Numbered from the stretch's first letter, positions 24,467 to 36,487 are shown. The stretch is DNA of 64,000 bases from Quillaja saponaria (GCA_029379385.1 CM055617.1:7378001-7442000), one strand, 5' to 3'. A program made the numbers and translations. Notes: generated by a model not told the origin, from the letters alone.

Positions 24467-24881
24467 CACGTGGCTTTTAATAGTGTAGTCTTAGTTGACA
24501 CCAATGTTTTAAAATAAATTTGTAGTTGAATTTAAGGGGGAGTCTATAAGGATAAATTCGTCATTTAAAATTCACCACTTTCTTCCAATACCTTCTGGAC
24601 ATGGAATCACCGACCTTAGCCGCGAGTCCGTGACGCTTCGAAGAAACGACAACACTAAAACACGTCATTTTGTGTAAGTAGCCAAGTCACGTCATCCAAT
24701 AGACGCCTCGAGAAATGGAGATGTATTATCACTCGCGCAAGTATAATATTGAAAGTATACTCGCTTTATTAACAGGTACGTGTCCTTCTATCTATTTGTC
24801 GCCAACAAAGCAAAGCCTAATAATATATGGCGTAGTGGATTTTGGCTCTTGGCCTGAAAAGCACATGTGGTATGCCACGTG
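24467..24881. promoter_or_regulatory. Cluster of ACGT-core (G-box/ABRE-like) motifs in a GC-richer island
   Basis: CACGTG occurs at 24467-24472 and 24876-24881, CACGTCA at 24661-24667 and 24688-24694, and ACGTGT at 24778-24783. These are five ACGT cores in about 415 bp, inside DNA otherwise very poor in G and C. Just beyond, near 24940-24960, are GTGGGTCC and GGCCCA-type motifs, which resemble TCP-factor sites. ACGT cores bind bZIP and bHLH factors in plants. The island sits about 2.4 kb upstream of the SHMT start and is not followed by a recognisable reading frame, so its target is unknown. Confidence 0.4.
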
Positions 24882-25672
24882 TGCAGTGAAGCAGACACCG
24901 AATTCCCCAAATTCCTAACCATAAAAACCATTTTCACTGGTGGGTCCCTAAGGCCCACAGTGGAAAAAGTGTTAGGTAACATGGAAGGCCGCTAATGTGT
25001 AAGCAACATGTCATGCGTAGAATGTACAAAACCATATCCATGTCTGAAATTCATTTCCCACATACAAACAATTGTCATAAATTTATTATAATTGACCTTA
25101 TTAATATTAAATTAATTTATAGATTTGATCCCTAACTCAAGATAAGACTAAAATGTTAAAATCATGTGACATTCGAATTCACTTAAATATTTAATTAATA
25201 TGTCGATGTGGTCTTCACTCGTATGTGTTGAAATCAAGTAATATCAAATATGATTTCGCTTTTTTATCAAAAAAATAAATATAAAAATATACAATTGCGC
25301 TTTCAACCAAAAGAAAATATTTTGCTTAGTTTTTTAATTAATATGCAAATACAATCTCTAACTCATGGTTAAGATGAACGTGGAAAACATATGTAAAATT
25401 TGGAATTTGCTTATATAATACATTAAGATTTTTTTAACTAGGTAGTTACTGTGCACTTGATAAAATTTTATGAGTATAAAATTTATATAATAGTATTATG
25501 ATAATTAATCATGATTTTAATATTATTTAATATATAAATTGATAATTGTAAATAATTATATTTTTTATATTTTAACAAACGTCTTTAGATATATACTTGT
25601 TAGAAAAGCCCGTTAAGTCAATTGTACTTTTAATTAAGGTTTAAATTATAACATGCCTATTTTAAGTGATTG

Positions 25673-26070
25673 ACTTAGGTTTGATTTGGAAATGTTTTTT
25701 TAGAGGATGTTTATGCTTCTAAAAACATCGCAAGGGATACTTTTTAATGCTGGTTTCTGATCTCAAAAGTTTAAAAAACTAATATAATTTTAACTTTTAA
25801 TAAAAATTTATATTTATCATTTTATTAATCAATGCAATAGATTAATTATCTCTCTTTTTATTATCAATATCTATTATAGTCAATTTAAATATTTTGAGCA
25901 ACTTTACATGAATTTGCCAAATACGAATTTGTGGTTTCTATTTATTAAGAGTAATTTTTGCATTATTTTTCTAAATACTACTACTCTAACTTTTTAAAAG
26001 TAGCTCTAAGTGAGCTATTAGAGCACAACATCTCTAAAAAAATTACGACATTACCAAATCAAGTCTTAGT
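25673..26070. mobile_element. MITE-like element, possibly hAT type
   Basis: The left end (ACTTAGGTTTGATTTGG then AAATGT) and the reverse complement of the right end (ACTAAGACTTGATTTGG then TAATGT) match over most of ~23 bases. Both continue inwards to TTTTAGAG and ATGTT. The ~400 bp interior is AT-rich and non-coding. I could not identify a reliable target-site duplication, so the superfamily is a guess. Confidence 0.5.
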
Positions 26071-27007
26071 GGTCAATGAGATTTTCTTCATTCCCCAATT
26101 TTATGAGTAATAAAATATTTATGAGAGATATTAAAAAATAAAATTGTCATAAATTCTTTAATTTTGATTTAAATTGACTTATATTTTATTAAACTAAAAA
26201 AATAAATTAAGTGAAGTACATTTAACTTTACAAGAATGCCACCAAATCGTTAAAAAACTATGACACGGGAAAACATAATATCTTCTCCAAATAAATTGAT
26301 GTTGTTATATTGAAATATCATAGTGGAATATTGGAAACCACTGTCTTTCAATTTAATGTCATTGATAATAATAAGTTAAAAACCATAAATTGTTATTTGG
26401 GAGTTTAGGTATTTTATTCATAAAAAAATTAGTAAGAAAAATAAATTATTCATATATATACTTTTTTTCCTTTAATAGGGCCATTATTTATTGTTTTTTA
26501 AAATTATATAATTGTACTTTTATTTGAATTTCAATCCAATTTAAACACATATATCTAATAAAATAAAATAAAAATTATATAAAAAATACAAGAAAATTTA
26601 ATAAAAATTGAATATATTTTGATGGGAATGCATGGGAAAGACCCAATTAAAATGAAAATATTAGCATCGTGATTCAATTAAATATTTAAAATATAGTGAA
26701 GAAATTATAGAAATCCAAAATTTTTATTTAGCCAAAAATAAACCTTCTATTGCACAAAGAGGCCCAATTCTTTGGACCTGACTAAAATATTGTAGGCCTC
26801 ACAATATTTTTTTAATTTTTTTTTTTTCTGGGCCGAATTGTTTTGTTTTCTATTTTCGTTCTCTAAATTCCAATTTTTTATTTGTGACTAGACGAGCCAG
26901 TTGCCAATACGTCCCCGTCAAACCACGCCTACCCTATTCATTCAATTTCTCTCTGTCATCCAATTGCAGAGCTAGGGTTCGATTTTGCTTTTGTTCTTGC
27001 CAAGTCA

Positions 27008-27124
27008 ATGGGAATATGGGATCTTTGTGAAAACCATTACAGTACATGTTTTAACACTGTTACTGCACCTTCTTCAACCCCTCCCTCCTGTTGCAGAATT
27101 TGTTGTTGCTATAGTTGTTCTTAG
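27008..27124 (+). other. Upstream reading frame in the SHMT leader (38 codons)
   Basis: An ATG at 27008 opens a 38-codon frame beginning Met-Gly-Ile-Trp and ending in a Cys-rich tail before TAG at 27122-27124, some 90 bases ahead of the SHMT start. If the leader is unspliced here, it could reduce translation of the main protein. A pyrimidine tract followed by TGTTGCAG near 27090 could instead be a splice acceptor that removes this frame. I see no sign that the peptide itself is conserved. Confidence 0.35.
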
Positions 27125-27215
27125 ACTGATACTACAAGCATCAATTCCCATAGCTTCAATTCTGTGTATTTATATATCTATTGGGGTAAAGGTTTAATTT
27201 TGTTGTGCTTCTCTA

Positions 27216-30200
27216 ATGGATTTGACCCACCCTCAATCGAATCTGTCTCTGGGGTTTTCCTTTCATAAATCGCCACCCCAACAAACCCAAATTCCCGATG
27301 ACTCCATTTTGCTTCAGCTTGATTTGAGTCATCGAGACCCAATGCACCCAGTGTCTCCGGTTCCGTTGCAATTGTTGGAGCCACAGATGGAGAATCACAA
27401 AGTTGAAAATGGGAACTTGAACGGAGTTTCCGATGAAGATGATGATAGAGATGTTCAAGAGTTTCGAATTTTGGGTCATTCGATGTGTTTGAAGAGGAGG
27501 AGGGATAGCGAATCATTCTCGTCGTCTTCGGTTTCTACGAAGAGGGTTTGGGTGGAATCAGATCTTGAGGTGCGGAGAAACTCTGTTCGATCATGGGGTG
27601 ATCAACCCCTTCGAGTTGCAGACCCTGATATTTATGATATAATGGAGAAGGAGAAACAAAGACAATATAAAGGGATTGAATTAATAGCTTCGGAGAATTT
27701 TGTTTGTCGGGCAGTGATAGAAGCACTTGGAAGCCATCTGACCAATAAGTACTCAGAAGGTATGCCAGGTGCCCGGTATTACGGCGGAAATCAATATATT
27801 GATGAAATTGAAACACTTTGTTGTGAGCGTGCACTGGCTGCTTTCAACCTTGATTCAGAAAATTGGGGTGTGAATGTGCAACCTTATTCGTGTACGTCTG
27901 CAAATTTTGCTGTGTACACGGGATTGTTACTGCCTGGTGATCGTATCATGGGGTTGGACACACCATCCGGAGGGAATACTAGTCATGGGTACTATACACC
28001 AAATGGGAGGAAAGTTTCTGGGGCGTCAATATTCTTTGAGAGTTTGCCTTATAAGGCGAACCCACAAACAGGTTATATTGATTATGATAAACTTGAAGAA
28101 AGAGCACTTGATTTTCGTCCCAAAATACTTATATGTGGCGGGAGCTCATATCCCCGTGAATGGGATTATGCAAGATTTAGGCAAATTGCAGATAAGTGTG
28201 GAGCTGTACTGATGTGTGACATGGCTCAGATTAGTGGGATAATTGCAGCTAACGTGAGAAACATCTTGTCCTGTAGCTTAATATTAATTTTTTTTTATTA
28301 GTTTCTATATCTGGTTCTGTATTTTCTTTTTTTCCTTTTGACTTGCATCTGACTTTCTGTTGTATCCATACAAGTTTTCCGGTGCACCCGTGCACATCTG
28401 TTATTATAACAGAATGCTGATTATGATTTCTAATAAATCTATAAGCCTGAAGAAGGATGAGTTTCTTATTTGATATTGCATGTCCTCCTAATTGAGTGGT
28501 CTAGGAAACTTATAAGATATAGTCTTAGCATTAAATACTGTACAAAGGTATCAATATGAATCACTTATATTGAAACAAATCATTGCATTAAATGCTAAAG
28601 GATTTGTAAACGTATTTTGTTATCCAGTGACTTCTGCATTATGCATATTTCATTAAAAAAATTGCACCTATTGATTTGAATGTAATTTAGTTGTTTGATG
28701 TAGATTAAGTTGCTGGACTAGTCAAACTTAAACTAACTACTAACTTAATGATGTAATCTTTTGAATTTTTTAACTGTGCTAGTTTCAGTGCATTCCTATC
28801 TTCCTTACAGACAACTATCAGTTAATAAACTTTCAACTTTGACTGATTCCGACACATCTTCTCTTATTTTGTCCTGTTTATTGCTTCACAGGAATGTGTA
28901 AACCCTTTTGACTACTGTGACATTGTCACCTCAACAACTCACAAGAGTCTTCGTGGTCCGAGGGGAGGCATTATTTTTTATAGGAAGGGAAAGAAGCCAA
29001 GGAAGAGAGGGATACTTCTAAGTCAAGGAGATGAGAGTGACCATTATGACTTTGAGGAAAAGATAAACTTTGCTGTTTTTCCATCATTGCAAGGTGGACC
29101 ACACAATAACCACATTGCTGCTCTTGCCATAGCCTTAAAGCAAGTAGCTACTCCTGAGTACAAGGCATACATGCAGCAGGTGAAGAAAAATGCCCAAGCT
29201 TTAGCTTCTGCATTATTGAGAAGAAAATGTCGGCTACTAACTGGTGGTACAGACAACCATCTGTTGCTTTGGGATTTAAGGCCTCTGGGATTAACAGGTA
29301 TTGAATATTCCCCGTCTCTCAGGGAACAGTTAGCCAGTGATATTTTACTTTATTTTGTCTTTGTCATCTTGACTAAATGTATTGAATATTGATGCATTGA
29401 GCCATTGACTGCACTTAATATCAGTTTGCTTTTGGTTGTCATATTATCTTAGATTCTTTCTTGTTGCAAATTCCCTGCTAAGTGCTGGCATGTAATCTAC
29501 TAATGCTAGTTTTTATGTTTTTTAATTTGCTTTTTTATCTTTATTTATTTTAACATTTTATATCAATAGCTATATTCTTCTGCTTTGTGAACATTAAATG
29601 TTTTCTATTCATGGATATGATCAGATTATATTTGAATATTAATATTTGAGATTTTGATTTAAATAAGTATGTATATATGTATATTGTACATGCATGATTG
29701 CGCCCAAAAGCGATGATTCAATTGTCCCCTTGTCCATAGGGACCTCGTGGCATACAACCGAAACGACTCCTGCTAGATAGCCGCCCCTTTCTCTCTTTTC
29801 ACAGCCTCATGGATGGATGAAAGAAGGGAAGTTACAGAACAATACATTCTTTTGGGCAATATCTTGGTTTGCTAAAAATAACTTTATAGTTATACAGAGA
29901 ATGTTGTTATCTAGATATATTTGTATGTATGCGCTCTCACACATACATAAAAACACTTTTAAGGTTTGAGACTGTCAAATATTTGTTCGCTAAATGCTGC
30001 ACACAGTCAGAGAGACTTCCTTTGTGGCATCATATATTTTTGATATGAGATGCTTTTGTTTGCATAGGAGATAGTGACATGGCATTCTCTTCTTGTGATG
30101 AAGGTAATGCTTGAAAAGTGATCTGGAGCATGGTCTTGAATTTGTCAATTGGGACATGAAGCACATATACTTTAATGGTTTTAACCCATCCCCTCCCCAA

Positions 30201-31860
30201 CTCACAAGTGTTGTATTATATGCATGATGTGTATTGGTCTCCACTGTTCATAGGTGGTGGCATATTGATATTTTATTAGTATGCTAGGATTCTTCTGTTA
30301 ATTTAGATTGCATTGAACTGGAGGTTCTTGACTTGAGAGGGAATTGTTTTGTCCTATCATTGGAGGAAATTAAGTAGCTGACTTGCCGAAATGGATGGGG
30401 GAATTAATACAACTTGATGTTAATTTGATAAGTAGTCCACAAATTTCTCGATTTTTAGGTGGTGGCTGAGGCTTTAAATTGGAATATATTCAGTAGGCTT
30501 ATGAGTATAGGTTGATAGTTTGATATTGTGGTAAGTGAAGAAGTGTTCTAGGTTAATTTTTTACTTCGTTATTGATGATTGTTTTTTTCTTCACAATTAA
30601 GTCTCAAGTGTCACCATATAAATGTTTTTTCTGGGACATTGTATTCATTTTTTGGAAGCATCAGCAAGCACTAATTGTACTTGTGGTCTTCCCTACTGGT
30701 TTAAATGGCCATAGGGTACAGTAGCACCTCATTCATTTGTAGGAGCCACACTAACTGGTCTAGAACATCTTTTCACTTCTATACTCTGAAGTCACATACT
30801 CAGGCATCACAACAACCACCTCCATAGTATGATCCCCATCCGACGCCACTCTCTCCAAGCATATCATGCATGGGGCATCTCACAATCCCATATTTGTGCC
30901 CTAGACTCACGAAGAACAGAGACATCTTCGAAATGCAACAGAGATTCCTGGGAATCTGTCTGTGCAATTGTATCCACATGCCAAATGGTCCTTCAATAAC
31001 AATGTGTAGGTGGAGGTCACGGGGTTCAAAAATTGAATGTCACCAGATTTCTGTCTCTGTCTGACAAACTTGTTTTGTAAAAATCATTGCATATTTTGTT
31101 AAGTTTGATGTTGTTTATATTTATTCCACTCTACTTGGCATCATATGTTTGCACATCCAACACATACATGCATTTATCCAGTCGTGCATTTCTGGATGGT
31201 AGTTGTGTGTTTTGTGGAAATGATATTTGTTCTTTCTTTTTCAATTATACTGTTAAGGTTCTTTCCTTGAACACGCCAAGTTACTATATGTTTTTTTTTT
31301 TCATGAGTTTATGCATTACCTCATGGCTGTATATGCTTATGGGTTTCCTTCTATTAATCAAATTATTGACTCTCTTATGCTTGAGGAGTCCCTGAGCTTA
31401 ATCTTGTTTTGTCTTTGAAGGTAAATATTATGAGAAGGTCTGCGAAATGTGTCATATGACTTTGAATAAGATTGCTATATATGGTGACAATGGAACTATT
31501 ATTCCTGGAGGAGTAAGGATTGGTATGAAAAAAAGTTTCATTGCATTACTAGTTTCAAGTCTTGTAAGCTTTTGGCATATTTGAGGGACTGTGTGTTTTG
31601 ATGACAGCTTCTTATATTTTATGTTAATCCATTTAGGGACACCTGCAATGACATCAAGAGGTTGCCTGGAGGCTGATTTTGAGACTATTGCTGAATTTCT
31701 CTTTAGAGCGGCACAAATTGCAAATGTGGCACAGAGAGAACATGGAAAGTTGCAGAAGGCTGTTCTGAAGGGTCTTGAGAGCAATAAAGACATATTTGAG
31801 CTGCAAACAAGGGTTGAAAATTTTGCAGTACAGTTTGCAATGCCTGGTTTTGAAATTTAG
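27216..31860 (+). CDS. SHM7: Serine hydroxymethyltransferase, SHM6/SHM7 class (nuclear/cytosolic type)
   Basis: PLP enzyme that interconverts serine plus tetrahydrofolate with glycine plus 5,10-methylene-THF. Four exons (27216-28253, 28892-29297, 31421-31522, 31637-31860) join in frame to 589 aa; Arabidopsis SHM6 and SHM7 are just under 600. A ~125-residue N-terminal extension, absent from mitochondrial and photorespiratory forms, carries a basic LKRRRDSES patch that could be a nuclear signal. The catalytic domain follows from [12 protein letters not shown], with [41 protein letters not shown] (PLP-binding Lys364), LQGGPHNNH and [15 protein letters not shown]. Several active-site positions differ from canonical SHMT (see findings), as I recall for this subclass in Arabidopsis. 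Arabidopsis SHM7 has been linked to S-adenosylmethionine supply and sulfur homeostasis. Intron 3 is 2.1 kb. SHM6 versus SHM7 orthology cannot be settled here. Confidence 0.93.
29298..31420. other. Large SHMT intron 3, no recognisable insertion
   Basis: This 2.1 kb intron is longer than the other SHMT introns (638 and 114 bp). It has GC-richer patches near 29700-29810 and 30660-31060 that look unlike typical plant intron sequence. A 64-codon frame at 30870-31064 has no homology that I recognise. The patches may be old transposon or gene fragments, but I see no terminal repeats or coding motifs that would prove it. Confidence 0.4.
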
Positions 31861-34800
31861 CGATCTAGTTGCTGTATGTGAATGATCACCTTCCATGGTC
31901 CTCTTTGCCACATTGATCCCTGCTGTGCACCTCTGCCTATCTGCCAGATTCCAATTTCAAGTTGTCTTATTGTCCCTCCTTTGAGTCTGGGTTCACTTTT
32001 TGGGTGGTTCCTATCTGCATTTGCTTTGGCTACAACTTGTGCAGTTGTCAGTGTTTTGCCATTATGGTGTGTCCGTGTGGAGTTGAAGCATCTTACCCTA
32101 GTTGAGGGGTTATTGTGGTAACTAATCACTTTGGTGCTTCAGTAAAAAGGTGCATCAAATGGTGTTGATGCACCAGCCATGCTGAATTGCGGATCACAAC
32201 ATGTTGGTCAATCTGGAGGTTGGAAAGAGGGATTCATGACCAACCAACCCAAGTAGATTGTGATCTTCTGGTGCGCCTGTAGAATGTAATGAATTTCATA
32301 TAGCCAAAGGTTGGACACCCTCAATTCTTTGCATATTGTTTGATACTGAAAGTGTAATGTTGGTTCAATAAGCTTTCTTCAATCTCATTATTCTTGCTGA
32401 ATATTACCAGTGATCTACAGTTGGGACACTGGATCACCTTTTGTGTTAGACCCTCCCCTCAATCATGTACGTATTGCTCACTGGATCTTTGTAAAAAAAT
32501 AAAAATGAAGCGTGATTGATTACCCATGATGTTCTGAATCAAGCATTTCACATCATCTCTGACCACTTTACTGGTTATAGTTAGGTCTCCTCTTGTATCA
32601 TCGAGTCAAGAAATATATGATTACATAATTGCACCTGGTAACCGTCTTATGGGTGCTAAATGGGTAGGCAAAATTGAATTCGTGTTATAAGATATGAACA
32701 ATTATGATTAAAAACTGAGACATAATTGAGTCAAGAAAAATATGATACATAATTGTTCCGAGTGTGCTTATTAGTCCAAGTATATGTTTCCTCTAATAGT
32801 GTTATTTCCACAAATACATGCTTATAAGTTGTGCTTCGTGCACAAATGGTCTCACAGCAATTATTTAAATGTAAAAAATCCCTGGCAGATTCAATGTTAA
32901 TGTACAGTTCTGCAAATGTGTTTACTTCATTTTTGTTCTCATAGCATCTTTGCTTGGTATTTTACATTTCTAAATTCTACTCCCTCTCTGATTTTCTTCT
33001 CCTAATCTTATTTTGTAATACTTCTAAATATTCTCATTTTAGTTTAGAATGCTAATTGCACTTAAAAGCAGTGTCCCCATGTTGTGAGCACAGAGGAAGC
33101 TATTATGAAAATAGATACAGAATTCCATGATAACATTATGTGGAAAGGACAGAGCCATTATTATAGAAGAGAATAGTGAAAGAGAAAGCAAAGTGAAACA
33201 GATGCTCAACTAAGGAAGAAAATGGAGCATGAGAAAGAAAATTTTGAGGGACTTTCTCTATTACCAGAATCATTGCTTTCATTTCAATAATTCAAAGTCA
33301 AATAGGAATGAGACAGAAGCTCCCTTGTCAGGGAGGAAATTATTTTGAATTTTATCAACCAAACCCATTTTCGCTCCCTGTCTTTTCAGGTATATTTTCT
33401 TCATCATTGTTTCACAACTGGAATGTTTGGTCATTTCCCATCACTACTAGAAAGAATCCCTATGAAATTACAGAAAGGATACTGGGGGACATCTTCTCAC
33501 TAATGCAAGATTATAAAGTTTCTCTCAAGAAGGAAAATGAGTGGGAAAAAGGTGTTGGAAGTTCTAATGCCTGCTTCATATTTTCTTTCCCTACTCAAAG
33601 GTCACTAAGAATTCCAACTGTTTTGCTCATGTTGACAAGGACGTCCATTTTATAAAGCACAATGTTATTTTTCCCTATTGTCAGCTTCCTAAAAGAACAA
33701 GTGCTGTAGGGACTTACAAAGGCTACAATTTCAAAGCCTGCAGAAGGCTGACTAATAATCCTTCATTCATTATAATACCTATTTTGAGAAGATTTCAGGC
33801 AATCATTTCTGAGCTTAATTTACTCTAAGAAACTTACTCTAAGCACTTCGAAGGTTGTTTAATTTTAACTCAAATAAACTTGCTTTAAGTACTTTGACTG
33901 GAGAAAATATGCCGCTGTTATCTGATATATCAACCATTCCAGGGAGCCCTTCAAATCTAAGTAAATGCTGAAAAGGGTTAGAACTTTTCTTTTACAATTA
34001 TTATCCAGAATTTTCTACTCCATCTCTCTTAACTTTGTCTATAAACTGTTGCTTTTACGGCAAATCTATATCTTACTCTTTTCTTATAAATTTTCTTCTG
34101 TAATAATCAAACTGTAAGTGGTGGTAGGTGTCAGACATGGTAGAGGGAGACCAAAACTTACATAAGAGCAGTAATTGCGAATTGTATGATTATTCTAAGT
34201 ATTACTGAAAATGATGTCTTAAATCAATGTGAATAGAGGAAAATGATTTGTATAGCTGATTTCAAGTAGTTTGAGATTTAAGACTTAGTTAAGTTGAGAA
34301 TAATCAATTGTAGTTAAGTTGAGAATAATCAATTGTAAGCATAATCATTAAGGCCATGTATATTAATTAGGAATATAATTAAAATTTGGAAACGAGATGC
34401 GAGTATATCAAATTATTATCTTTTTTTTGGTACCTTAATTGGATGCTTAGAGAATGTCTAAACAGATGAACTTCTCCTCAATGATTCTTGAACTGCTTGG
34501 CACTTCAAGTTTTAACTTAAGAATATATTAAGCTTTACAGGAAACTTATCTAAGATAAGTTTCACTTCAGTATAATGTAAGCACTTGAAAATGGAATAGA
34601 ACATAAAGATTCTCATTATTATGCTAATTACAGATATTTCAAAATTCTGATCTAGAAATTAAGATAAAAACCATAATTTTTTTTTTCTTATGACAAAGTA
34701 CTATATATCATCTTTTTCCTTTCAGTAGGAAGAGAAAGCTTTTCTCTTGGTAGCAGGATATGCTTTCACTTAAAGCCTCAGGCTGCTCAAATATTCTTGT

Positions 34801-35233
34801 TTCATATCTATGAATAGTAATTGTTGCTTTTTGTCAAAGCAAGAATCACATTCTCTTATCCTTCAAATATTTCCATTTCTTGGATGTTCCTCAGAAAGAC
34901 TTAATTCTCCAAAGCTCAATAGTACATATACCATGGCTTAACCTGCAAATCAATTTACTTCGAAGAAGAAAAGTTGAATAAACAGGAAAGGGAAAATCAG
35001 AGACAAAAGGAAAGGATATGAATGACTCTAATACCATTTTAACTTTCTCTTTTCTTCTGTCCTCTACCTTTTGATTTATTTTTGTTGGGGAGGGAGAAGG
35101 AGGGAATAAACCCAATGTAAGCCTTTCAGAAGAGTCGACTCTTGGACCTGTAGATGGAAGGGACAACAAGTGCCACTGGACCACTCAAGGTCCTGACTTT
35201 TTCCTCTACCTAGGGGCTGCACATGTCCTCACT
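31861..35233. other. Intergenic DNA between the convergent SHMT and BPS1-like genes
   Basis: The SHMT and BPS1-like genes run towards each other, so both 3' untranslated regions lie here; the SHMT one probably covers about 31861-32400. A 25 bp unit beginning AGTTAAGTTGAGAATAATC is repeated twice in tandem at 34287-34336. A 115-codon frame at 33308-33655 shows no domain, and its base composition does not look like that of the neighbouring exons. I call no gene. Confidence 0.5.
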
Positions 35234-35256
35234 CTACCTATGGCTGCACATGTCCA
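35204..35256. repeat. Short tandem duplication covering the BPS1-like stop codon
   Basis: Two ~25 bp copies (CTCTACCTAGGGGCTGCACA at 35204 and CTCTACCTATGGCTGCACA at 35232, each followed by TGTCC) lie in tandem. On the minus strand the second encodes the last residues Met-Cys-Ser-His-Arg and the TAG stop. The first lies just past the stop, in the 3' untranslated region. Confidence 0.7.
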
Positions 35257-36487
35257 AAAGCTTCTTCCTTCCTTCTACTATTTCATCAAACAAGTCATCA
35301 AGTTGGCCAATTATAGTCTCAACCCCACATCTCAATAGCCCAAAGCAACTCTTCAAGTTTTCCACCTTTTCTTGAATCTCAACTTCTTCTTCATAACCCA
35401 GTGATCTATCCAATTCTACTTTCACTTCCTCCATAGCGATTTTTGCTTGTTGGAACTCAAATAACAGAATTCCTGGATGTCCATCTTTCTGGTCTATCTC
35501 ATTTGCCACTCTTTGCTGTAATCTTTCCATGGAAACCATGAAATCTGATCCAAAAATCATGAGTCCCTCATACCCTCCCTGGTGAAAGCTAGATGCAGGG
35601 CAACAATATGCAAGCCCACAAAGCAGAATCACCAAAAGCAATGAGCTAACATTCCTCATTGCATATAGAACCCCTCGAAAACCGCTGAACCCATTGAACT
35701 TTGATCCCATGGAGATGTTCTCATTGAAACATAGAGACAATGACTGAATTATTGTTTCCATTAAGTTTTTATTTTGCTCTTCCAACCCTAGAATTTCCCT
35801 TTGACAAATGCTTATTGCTCGAACAATCTGTGCACATATTAGACCATTGAATTACTTCAACATATATTAAAATATCTACAAGCTAACTAGAAAACAGTGC
35901 TTTACCAATATGCAATAGAATTTATCAAACAGTTGAGATAATTAAGGCTTACTTGAAGAGTTTGAGAGAATCTGTGCACATATTAGACCATTAAATTACT
36001 TCAACATATATTACAATATCTACAAGCTAACTAGAAAAAAGAGCTTTACCAATATGCAATAGAACTTATCAAACAGTTGAGATAATTAAGGCTTACTTGA
36101 AGAGTTTGAGATGAAGAGTAAACTAACCTGACGTAAAACCTCTGGTGTCAAATGATGGTAGCCATCAAGTGAGGAAGCTATATTTATCCCAGCTGCATAA
36201 TAGTTTTCCATTCCAGAAATGGCAGTTTTGAGTACATGACAGGATTCCCAAAGCCTTGAGCTTTCGTCCATGTATTCGTCGAGCCATTTTTCTCCTATCG
36301 GTAAGTGAAGCTTTTGGACCAAAATGGTTAATTGGGAATGGAAGGATTGGAGAGAAGACAACACTTTCGAAAGGAATTGGATTGACATGAAGTTATGGGA
36401 GAGGAAGGATCTATCAAGCTCACTGAGTCCTTGTGTAAGAAAGTTGAAGAAGCCATTAACAGTTGTGTTGCATGAAGGATCCATCAT
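35234..36487 (-). CDS. BPS1-like protein (BYPASS1 family)
   Basis: Plant-specific BYPASS1-like protein. Arabidopsis BPS1 restrains production of a root-derived mobile signal that arrests shoot growth; the molecular function of the wider family is not known. Two exons (36128-36487 and 35234-35827) join at phase 0 to give 317 aa. The N-terminal half has the family's helical pattern, with [39 protein letters not shown] and [13 protein letters not shown]. The C-terminal half has [20 protein letters not shown] and ends [11 protein letters not shown]. Residues 180-197 ([17 protein letters not shown]) could form one membrane segment. Two ATGs are adjacent (36487 and 36484); I took the first. The intron carries a tandem duplication that copies its own 3' splice site. 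Its position beside an SHM6/7-type gene recalls the Arabidopsis At1g22020-At1g22030 pair (from memory). Confidence 0.82.
35825..36112. repeat. 144 bp tandem duplication inside the BPS1-like intron
   Basis: The text starting AATCTGTGCACATATTAGACC at 35825 starts again at 35969. The copies run in parallel for 144 bp to a shared CTTGAAGAGTTTGAGA end, with only about half a dozen differences. Copy one includes the acceptor of exon 2 (GTGCACAG on the minus strand), so the intron contains a second identical acceptor upstream. The high identity implies a recent duplication. Confidence 0.88.

Larger units (their letters stand above)
20727..27215. other. 6.5 kb AT-rich region between divergent TCP11-like and SHMT genes
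   Basis: The TCP11-like and SHMT genes point away from each other, so both promoters lie here. I found no convincing gene. Reading frames at 22341-22760 and 24715-24918 are low-complexity or lack homology that I recognise. Contents listed separately are an AT dinucleotide run, a tandem repeat, a motif-rich GC-richer island near 24440-24960 and a MITE-like element. The SHMT leader probably begins around 26900-26970. Confidence 0.6.

Noticed and set aside
24715..24918. 67-codon frame in the motif-rich island as a gene
   Set aside because: No homology that I recognise and no splice partner. The island is better described by its regulatory motifs.
30870..31064. Coding fragment in SHMT intron 3
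   Set aside because: It is open for 64 codons and GC-richer than its surroundings, but has no domain, repeats or borders that would support a gene or named transposon.
33308..33655. 115-codon plus-strand frame as a gene
   Set aside because: No recognisable domain, no neighbouring exon that fits, and composition like intergenic DNA. I did not call it.
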